This document shows positions 59,253-64,000 of a stretch of 64,000 bases of DNA, in pieces; within the stretch, counting starts at the first letter, position 1, and each line of letters opens with the position of its first letter. The notes beneath the pieces are model-generated. The model did not search any database, had not been told where the DNA came from, and saw only the letters and a list, made by a program, of their open reading frames with translations. The translations under genes were made by a program, and so were the position numbers. The stretch comes from Nocardia jinanensis (GTDB lineage: Bacteria > Actinomycetota > Actinomycetes > Mycobacteriales > Mycobacteriaceae): contig NZ_BMMH01000011.1 in the NCBI RefSeq assembly GCF_014645735.1, forward strand, positions 46,922 to 110,921. The letters are read 5' to 3'.

Positions 59253-59849
59253 ATCCGCCACGACCCATACTTCGCCCCTGGCACCCGATTCCGCTACTCC
59301 AATACCAACTACATCGTGGCCGGCCTGCTGATCGAGCAGGTCACCGGTCGCTCTTACGGCACCGAGATCGCCGACCGTATCCTCGCCCCACTCGGGCTGA
59401 CCTCCACCACGGTTCCCGGCAACGATCCTGGTCTCCCGCGGCCCGCTCTCGCCGCGTACCGCACCATCGACGGCGAGCGGACCGCGGTCACCGATATGAA
59501 CCCCTCGTTGGACTGGGCGGCTGGTGAGATGGTGTCCACGACCGCCGGTCTCGAGAAGTTCTTCGCTGCCCTGCTGTCGGGTGAGTTGACCAGTCCGCAC
59601 GCGCTGGCGCAGATGCGGAACACCGTTTCGATGGGTGGTATGGGTTTCTACTACGGCCTGGGCCTGCAACGCTTCGATCCGCCGTGCGGGGACTCGGTGT
59701 GGGGTCACGGCGGTGAACTACTCGGCTATGTCTCCTATGCTTTCCGGTCGGACCGGGGCCGTGCGATGACCATGGTCACAGCCTCCGCCGACAGTTCGAA
59801 CGAGCTGTCGATGTTTGCGGTGGCCACCGCGGTGTACTGCTTGAAGTGA
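59253..59849 (+). pseudogene. 5'-truncated serine beta-lactamase-family hydrolase
   Basis: The remaining 198 residues start HDPYFAPGTRFRYSNTNYIV and include the YxN motif (YSN) and the late HGG motif (GHGGELLGY) of class C beta-lactamase/D-Ala-D-Ala carboxypeptidase proteins. The N-terminal part with the catalytic SxxK is missing; a TAG lies directly upstream in frame at 59250. It is therefore an inactive remnant. The join to the epimerase duplicate falls within 59172-59252. Confidence 0.75.
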
Positions 59850-60124
59850 CTCCGACGGCACTGTTGTCCAGCCGATCGGTGACGGGACATCCGGTATGGC
59901 GCACTGCTGTCGATGTGCCTCTGCGGTGTCCGAGCGAGGTGGGTGCTTCGGTCGGTCGGGGCGAATTCGGGTTCACCAACTCTGAGAGCAGTTGGTCTCG
60001 GTGGAAGAATGACGGGTACATGCCTTGAGGAGTGTGCTGTGCCTGTGGATACGGTTGCCGAATCGGTGTCGACTCGATCTGTGAATCCGCTGAGCGAGCG
60101 TTCAGCGTGGACGGCGACAGCTGT

Positions 60125-60859
60125 ATGTTGAAGTCGGTGGACCTGTTCAAAATAAGCAGAGACAAGCTGGAATATATTTCTGGTGATGTCTCCGACATGA
60201 TGAACGGTCACACTCTCTCGTGCTCCGGATTTGCCCGTAGTGCCGCGTCGGTGCACGACGATCTCGATCGAGATCTGGGCGCCGACCTCGACCGGGAAGT
60301 GGAATTACCGTGGCCCGAAAACCCGCCGCCTCGTGAGGGACCCGAATGGAACAAATACATATCCGACTGGCTCAGATATTGGGACGATAATCCATCGGCA
60401 GCAGATGATTTTCTCGATCTCGACACTTACCTCATGAGTTACGATTTCCGGGAGATCAATGCCGCGCTCCGAAACAGGCACAACACCCCGATCCCGGCGG
60501 ATATGCAGCAGATGATCGACGGCGCTGTCCGGGCGCTGCAAAGATTACCGAAGTTCCAGGGCCAGGTGTTTCGGCACGTTGATCTCCCACCGGAAGTACT
60601 CCAGCAGTACGTGCCGGGAAATACTGTTACCGAGGAAGCTTTCACCTCTACGACAATTACCCCGGGCGGCGTACCCTGGCTGAGAAGCCGTCCGGTCGAG
60701 ATGCGGATAGAAAGCAGGACCGGAAGGGATATGCGGTATGTCCCGCTCACTATCAGAGGTGAGGACGAGGTGCTGTTCGCGCCGGGAACGCGGTTTCGTG
60801 TCACCGACCGATACGAGGACTCCGGACGTACGGTGATCACAATGGTGGAGAATATATAG
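60125..60859 (+). CDS. ADP-ribosyltransferase exoenzyme-type toxin
   Basis: A mono-ADP-ribosyltransferase of the R-S-E (arginine-modifying) class, about 244 residues. The NAD-binding Arg is in GQVFRHVDLPPE (about residue 150), the Ser-Thr-Thr in EEAFTSTT (about 175), and the catalytic E-x-E is GEDEVLFAPGTRF (Glu about 213 and 215). DFREINAALRN precedes them, as in VIP2/C3-like toxins. There is no signal peptide. The start is uncertain: this ATG overlaps a 30-codon ORF (60039-60131) with a GAGGAG ribosome site, which may couple to it. Lower GC than the backbone. No immunity gene is obvious nearby. Confidence 0.75.
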   Translation: MLKSVDLFKISRDKLEYISGDVSDMMNGHTLSCSGFARSAASVHDDLDRDLGADLDREVELPWPENPPPREGPEWNKYISDWLRYWDDNPSAADDFLDLDTYLMSYDFREINAALRNRHNTPIPADMQQMIDGAVRALQRLPKFQGQVFRHVDLPPEVLQQYVPGNTVTEEAFTSTTITPGGVPWLRSRPVEMRIESRTGRDMRYVPLTIRGEDEVLFAPGTRFRVTDRYEDSGRTVITMVENI

Positions 60860-60902
60860 TTTCCGAGTTTCGGATAAGCGCGAGGGTGCGGATCCATTCG
60901 AG

Positions 60903-61192
60903 GGTTTCGAGCAGGCCGGTACGCAGGTCGGTGGTCGGTTGTCAGCCGAGGCTGGTCCGTGTGCGGGTGAGGTTCGGGACAACGGTGTCGGTCACCACAC
61001 CCGGTGACGTGGATTCCAGCCATCCGGTGCCGGCGAGCGTGATGGCTGTGCCGGCGAATTCGCTCAGTGGTAGCGCCGGACCGGCGATATCGATCGGGCC
61101 CAGGGTGTCGGCGTCGAGCATCTTGACGAGAGCATCGACGGTGTCGGTGATGTAGACGAACGACTGCGTCGGGTTATCGGTGAGGTACAGAG
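60903..61192 (+). repeat. Direct repeat, copy 2
   Basis: Second copy of the roughly 290-bp repeat, lying within and just beyond the 3' end of the intact epimerase gene. It lacks the extra base that shifts the frame in copy 1. It is probably the source copy. Confidence 0.8.
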
Positions 61193-61760
61193 TTTGGGCG
61201 CGCAGTGCGGCAGGGCAGACCGCCGCAGTGGCGCGACCATCCCCGGGTAGCAAGCCCGGACCGTAAACCTCGAATAGGCGGATGATGCCGATATCGGCAC
61301 GCCGGTCGTGGTAGGCGGCGGTTTCGATCAGGTAGTGGCCGGCCCGCTGCACATCGAATTCCGTGGCCCGGTGGCCGGCCACCGATCCGGTTCCGGGGTC
61401 GGGTCCGGAAGCGAGAACGATGCGAGCGTTGTGGGCCGCGGCGAGGTCGAGTGCGGCGAGGGTTCCAGTGCAGGCCGCGCGCAGGACCGCTGCGGAGTTG
61501 CGCGCGGCGGCGACGGGACTGCCGGGGTGGGCGAGATGCGCGATATGGGTGACCTGGTCGAGCCCGGCGAATGCGCCGAAGGCGGTGGCATCGGTGCTGC
61601 GCAGGGTGAAGCGTGGGTCGTCGGCCAGATCGGCGACGGCAGCGGCACGTCCGGTGCTGAAGTTGTCGATGGCGGTGACGCGGTCGCCGCGGCCGAGCAG
61701 CCGGCGGCACAGATGCGAACCGAGGAATCCAGCTCCGCCGGTGACGACTATATGGTTCAT
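60942..61760 (-). CDS. NAD-dependent epimerase/dehydratase, C-terminus shortened by a stop
   Basis: A 272-residue extended SDR: NAD motif VTGGAGFLGSHLCRRLLGRG at the start, ASGPDPGTG near residue 117, and IIRLFEVYGPGLLPGDG near 160. The usual YxxxK segment appears altered, with only HYLIETAAYHD visible where it is expected. The frame ends at TRTSLG; one base change (TGG to TGA) removes about 20 residues that continue in frame (QPTTDLRTGLLETLEWIR). Copy 1 of the repeat shows the ancestral Trp. Activity is therefore doubtful. It overlaps the preceding gene's stop by four bases. Confidence 0.72.
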   Translation of the reverse strand: MNHIVVTGGAGFLGSHLCRRLLGRGDRVTAIDNFSTGRAAAVADLADDPRFTLRSTDATAFGAFAGLDQVTHIAHLAHPGSPVAAARNSAAVLRAACTGTLAALDLAAAHNARIVLASGPDPGTGSVAGHRATEFDVQRAGHYLIETAAYHDRRADIGIIRLFEVYGPGLLPGDGRATAAVCPAALRAQTLYLTDNPTQSFVYITDTVDALVKMLDADTLGPIDIAGPALPLSEFAGTAITLAGTGWLESTSPGVVTDTVVPNLTRTRTSLG

Positions 61761-62104
61761 GACGGTACTTTCTGCCGATACGGTCGGCGGCTCGTATCGG
61801 GAACGATGCAGCCGTAGGCGACCAAGGTGGCGAACGCGGCGCGTTTTCGGGGGCAGTCGTGTTCGCGGTGGTGGCGCGCGGCGTTGTGTGCGTCGTCCGG
61901 GCTCAGCGGTGTTCCGGGTAGTGCGCAGGTCCAATCCGTGGGGCCGGGGACGGTAGAGGTTCGGTGGCTCGGCAGGCGCGGGTGGGCGGCGGGACGCGTA
62001 CGCGGCGGCGGGTCGGCCGGCCATACGCAACCGAGGGCTACCGCCGCTATCCCGCACACGGCGATGGTGAGAGCGGCGGTGCACAGCATGTGCCATGGAG
62101 TCAT
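61757..62104 (-). CDS. Hypothetical membrane-anchored protein
   Basis: A 115-residue protein with one N-terminal membrane helix (MLCTAALTIAVCGIAAVALG), a Pro/Arg-rich linker, and a conserved-looking tail TPLSPDDAHNAARHHREHDC then PRKRAAFATLVAYGCIVPD. Tails of this kind are seen in small proteins next to XRE/DUF397 loci of actinomycetes, function unknown. ATGA overlaps with both neighbours show a tightly coupled three-gene operon (62469 to 60942). Confidence 0.6.
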   Translation of the reverse strand: MTPWHMLCTAALTIAVCGIAAVALGCVWPADPPPRTRPAAHPRLPSHRTSTVPGPTDWTCALPGTPLSPDDAHNAARHHREHDCPRKRAAFATLVAYGCIVPDTSRRPYRQKVPS

Positions 62105-62469
62105 ACCTTCGCACCACCCGATACGAGCGCCGGAACACTTGGCGCCCAAACGGTGTGTGGACAAACGGTTTCCAGCCGGTACCCGAGGTCGCAGATCAGC
62201 GCCGGTCGATCGTCGACCTGGCCGAGATCGAAGGCGATGATCACCTCGGCGCCGAGTGCGGTGGCCAGGGCGCGAACATAGGTGAGCGGATTCGGCTCAT
62301 CGTCCGGCGGTCGCAGGGTGTAGAGGTAGCGGTAGCCGGATTCGCGGGCGTGCCGCTGGATCTGCTCGGCGTGGCGCGGAGCGTGCGGCCCGGATATCTC
62401 GGTGCGCACGAACCCGATGGCTGTCGGCCTGAGCTGCGCTGATGGCCTGCGGGCGTACGGATACGGCAT
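62101..62469 (-). CDS. Hypothetical protein, weakly resolvase-like fold
   Basis: A 122-residue protein: TAIGFVRTEISGPHAPRHAE, RHARESGYRYLYTLRPPDDE and VRALATALGAEVIIAFDLGQ follow the strand-helix pattern of the serine-recombinase catalytic domain. The catalytic serine context is absent, so recombinase activity is unlikely. Such proteins recur beside XRE/DUF397 genes in Nocardia and Streptomyces. ATG with GGGAGGA upstream; it is the first gene of the operon and is divergent from the XRE gene. Confidence 0.55.
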   Translation of the reverse strand: MPYPYARRPSAQLRPTAIGFVRTEISGPHAPRHAEQIQRHARESGYRYLYTLRPPDDEPNPLTYVRALATALGAEVIIAFDLGQVDDRPALICDLGYRLETVCPHTVWAPSVPALVSGGAKV

Positions 62470-62779
62470 CGGTCCTCCCGGAACCAGTGATCGGAATGGG
62501 TGCTGTCCGCACGCCACCATCCGGGCGGAACGCGCAGTGCGCGGAAGTGGGTCGCGGCCGACTCGTTGAAGCTCACGAGGATCGGGTGACGGTCGATCGA
62601 TACGCGGTGTCACCCGTTCGCCTGACCCAGCACACCACGGGATATACGCTGGTCCAAGCCGAATCGACGGGTCCGGACCATGTTGGTGCGCTGTCCCAGA
62701 ACGAGATTCGAACCCCGGTTCGGCGATGATTCGATTTCGGGGTGCTCAATGATTCGTTTTTTCGAACGGAGGCAGAAGT
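62470..62779. other. Divergent intergenic region before the XRE gene
   Basis: A 310-bp gap holding both promoters. The last 60 bp are AT-richer, with TTCGTTTTTTCGAACGGAGG directly before the XRE ATG (a ribosome site and a TTCGAA half palindrome). A minus-strand frame at 62576 begins with a plausible-looking peptide (GTG start, FRALRVPPGWWRADSTHSDH) but then runs antiphase through the next gene, so it may be a gene remnant. Confidence 0.4.
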
Positions 62780-63676
62780 ATGGACAGTGACGAGGGGGCG
62801 GAACCGTCGACGTTGCCGCGCCGCCAGTTGGGGCGGTTTCTGCGGGAGCACCGTGAGGCGATCGGTTTGAGCCTCGCCAAGGCCGCCGCCCTGGTGGAGC
62901 TGAGCCAGGCTGCGCTACAACGCATTGAGGCTACCAGGACGAAGAAAGTGCGCGCGGTGGATGTGCGCGCGCTGTGTGAGCTGTACGAGGTTCCGCGCGA
63001 TGAGACGGTGCGGGCGCTGGATCTGGCGGAACAGGCGAAGGTGACATCGTGGTACACGGCGTTCGCGGGGCTCTACAGCGACCCGACCTTCAACATGTAT
63101 GTGGAGCTGTCCGCGTCGGCCCGACAGCTCGTCTCGTATCAGGAGATCGTATTCGGCCTGGTACAGACACCCGACTACGCGCGCGCTCTGATCAGCAGCT
63201 TCTACCGGGAGGAAAGCCCGGACGATATCGAACGCCGCGTAGGTCTCCGGATGAAACGTCAGTCCATCGTTACCCGTAAGGCCGATCCGGTGCGGCTCGA
63301 GCTACTGCTACACGAATCGGCGCTACAACGTATGGTCGGCGGCCCGAAGGTGATGGCAGAGCAACTCCGGTACCTGGCGGAGATCGGCAAGCGGCCGAAC
63401 GTGGACATTCGAATCCATCCGTACAGCGCCGGATGCGCGCAGGGTCTGTTGCACGGCCCGTTCGTGATCCTGGATTTCGGCGCGGATGTCAGAGGCCGGC
63501 CAGTCGAGCCACCGCTGGTCTACTTCGAGGGGGTAGGCAAACCCGACCTCTATCTCGAGAACGGTGGTGACGTCCGGCGATACGATGAGCTTGCTTCGAT
63601 GATCCGAAGTGCGGCACATGATCAAGTGCAGTCGCGAGAACTGCTCAGGCACACTGCAAGGGAGTATGAAGCGTGA
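62780..63676 (+). CDS. XRE-family regulator with DUF5753
   Basis: A 298-residue regulator typical of actinomycetes. The N-terminal HTH_31-type helix-turn-helix is LGRFLREHREAIGLSLAKAA then ALVELSQAALQRIE (residues about 15-52). The C-terminal DUF5753 domain contains ARQLVSYQEIVFGLVQTPDY and the late IRIHPYSAG and FVILDFG segments. Such proteins pair with DUF397 proteins and control development or antibiotic genes. ATG with GGAGG seven bases upstream. Confidence 0.9.
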   Translation: MDSDEGAEPSTLPRRQLGRFLREHREAIGLSLAKAAALVELSQAALQRIEATRTKKVRAVDVRALCELYEVPRDETVRALDLAEQAKVTSWYTAFAGLYSDPTFNMYVELSASARQLVSYQEIVFGLVQTPDYARALISSFYREESPDDIERRVGLRMKRQSIVTRKADPVRLELLLHESALQRMVGGPKVMAEQLRYLAEIGKRPNVDIRIHPYSAGCAQGLLHGPFVILDFGADVRGRPVEPPLVYFEGVGKPDLYLENGGDVRRYDELASMIRSAAHDQVQSRELLRHTAREYEA

Positions 63677-63882
63677 AGACAGATCTATCCGGAGCAGAGT
63701 GGTTCAAGAGCAGTCACAGCAGTGGGCAAACTGATTGCGTTGAGGTTGCGTGGTTGATGGGTGGTCAGGTCGGGGTGCGGGATTCGAAGAACACTTCTGG
63801 CCCTGCTCTTCTCTTCGCTCCCGGAGTCTGGGATGCCTTTGCGAACGGACTCCGAGCGGGCGGGTTCGGTTCTCAGTCGTGA
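63673..63882 (+). CDS. DUF397 protein
   Basis: A 69-residue DUF397 protein: LSGAEWFKSSHSSGQTDCVE (the W-KSS-S-CVEVA signature), VGVRDSKN, and FAPGVWDAFANGLRAGGFG. GTG start overlapping the XRE stop by four bases (GTGA). DUF397 partners of XRE/DUF5753 regulators modulate them, in some systems like an antitoxin or anti-regulator pair. Confidence 0.92.
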   Translation: MKTDLSGAEWFKSSHSSGQTDCVEVAWLMGGQVGVRDSKNTSGPALLFAPGVWDAFANGLRAGGFGSQS

Positions 63883-63950
63883 CAAGTCATTGCCGAAGTG
63901 AATTGCAACCGTTCCGACGAGACCCCCGATAGTGTCACGTGATGCCGTAA

Positions 63951-63979
63951 GGCGCGCACGGGTCGTCACCGTGCGCGCC
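63951..63979 (+). terminator. Hairpin terminator after XRE-DUF397
   Basis: Arms GGCGCGCACGG and CCGTGCGCGCC form a perfect 11-bp stem with a 7-base loop, 68 bp past the DUF397 stop, followed by ACCTTCTC. Confidence 0.65.
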
Positions 63980-64000
63980 ACCTTCTCGGCGACAATCGGT

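Noticed and set aside
62241..62576. Minus-strand ORF starting with FRALRVPPGWWRADSTHSDH
   Set aside because: The first 40 residues look protein-like, but the rest is antiphase to a better-supported gene at 62101-62469, and the ribosome site is poor. It is at most a remnant.
62690..62725. tRNA T-arm-like string GATTCGAACCCCGG before the XRE gene
   Set aside because: The flanking bases do not form a T-stem, acceptor stem or anticodon arm on either strand, and no attachment-site duplication or integrase is present.
1..64000. CRISPR arrays, insertion sequences, integrases, rRNA or tRNA genes
   Set aside because: No regularly spaced repeats, no transposase or integrase reading frame and no rRNA or complete tRNA were recognised by eye. 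The two-copy 290-bp repeat is a gene duplication, not an IS.

Overview
The window is high-GC actinobacterial chromosome, and several features point to a mycolic-acid genus, most likely Nocardia or a close relative. These are an F420-dependent glucose-6-phosphate dehydrogenase, the order pknG-glnH-(Rv0412c-like)-mutT3 followed further on by the thiGSO/thiE cluster, an FprA-type ferredoxin reductase, a cutinase-like esterase, WXG100 proteins and XRE/DUF397 pairs. In Mycobacterium tuberculosis the homologues fgd1-pta-ackA, pknG-glnH-Rv0412c, mutT3 and thiE/thiO/thiS/thiG are nearly contiguous. Here the same backbone is present, but it is separated by about 19 kb (4.8-24.2 kb) and about 8-9 kb (30.0-39.2 kb) of other genes. 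The genus is an inference; there is no rRNA or other taxonomic marker.

Layout: 0-4.8 kb, ackA-pta-fgd (acetate overflow and F420 reduction), all on the minus strand. 5.0-10.8 kb, a HAD phosphatase, rhodanese-metZ (homocysteine synthesis), a small membrane protein, fprA behind a likely iron box, and an amidohydrolase. 11.0-15.5 kb, a DUF456 membrane protein, a divergent TetR/quinone-reductase switch with two operators, a DUF4345 protein, a LysE exporter and a luciferase-like oxidoreductase. 15.9-18.4 kb, two unannotated hydrophobic micro-peptides followed by a long membrane-anchored cutinase-like protein that runs into a 3'-truncated convergent gene. 18.5-24 kb, a WYL regulator/VOC switch, ogt, a racemase-type CoA transferase, an aminotransferase operon and a cupin. 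24.2-31.2 kb, pknG-glnH-Rv0412c-like signalling genes divergent from mutT3, then a split RibD-like reductase/deaminase pair. 31.2-39.1 kb, a DnaE1-type replicase divergent from a LysR gene across a perfect palindrome, a class III cyclase and an ABC exporter. 39.2-42.2 kb, thiamine thiazole and TMP synthesis. 42.2-43.2 kb is a gene graveyard.

43.4-52.7 kb is a tightly packed catabolic operon: AtuA-like protein, acyl-CoA dehydrogenase, acyl-CoA carboxylase beta and alpha, a second acyl-CoA dehydrogenase, enoyl-CoA hydratase and a TetR regulator. A perfect 16-bp palindrome lies in front of it. The content resembles the acyclic-terpene (atu) and leucine/isovalerate (liu) clusters of pseudomonads, in which an unsaturated branched acyl-CoA is made, carboxylated and hydrated.

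52.9-64 kb is an accessory region. It holds a SEC-C protein, a VapBC-like toxin-antitoxin pair, and a type VII-secreted polymorphic-toxin module (two WXG-type proteins, a 431-residue effector with an AT-richer C-terminal domain, and three candidate immunity genes). Next come an acetyltransferase and a rearranged segment in which about 290 bp of an epimerase gene is duplicated. The copies flank a decapitated serine hydrolase and an ADP-ribosyltransferase toxin. A small operon and an XRE-DUF397 pair close the window. I saw no rRNA, tRNA, CRISPR array, insertion sequence or origin.
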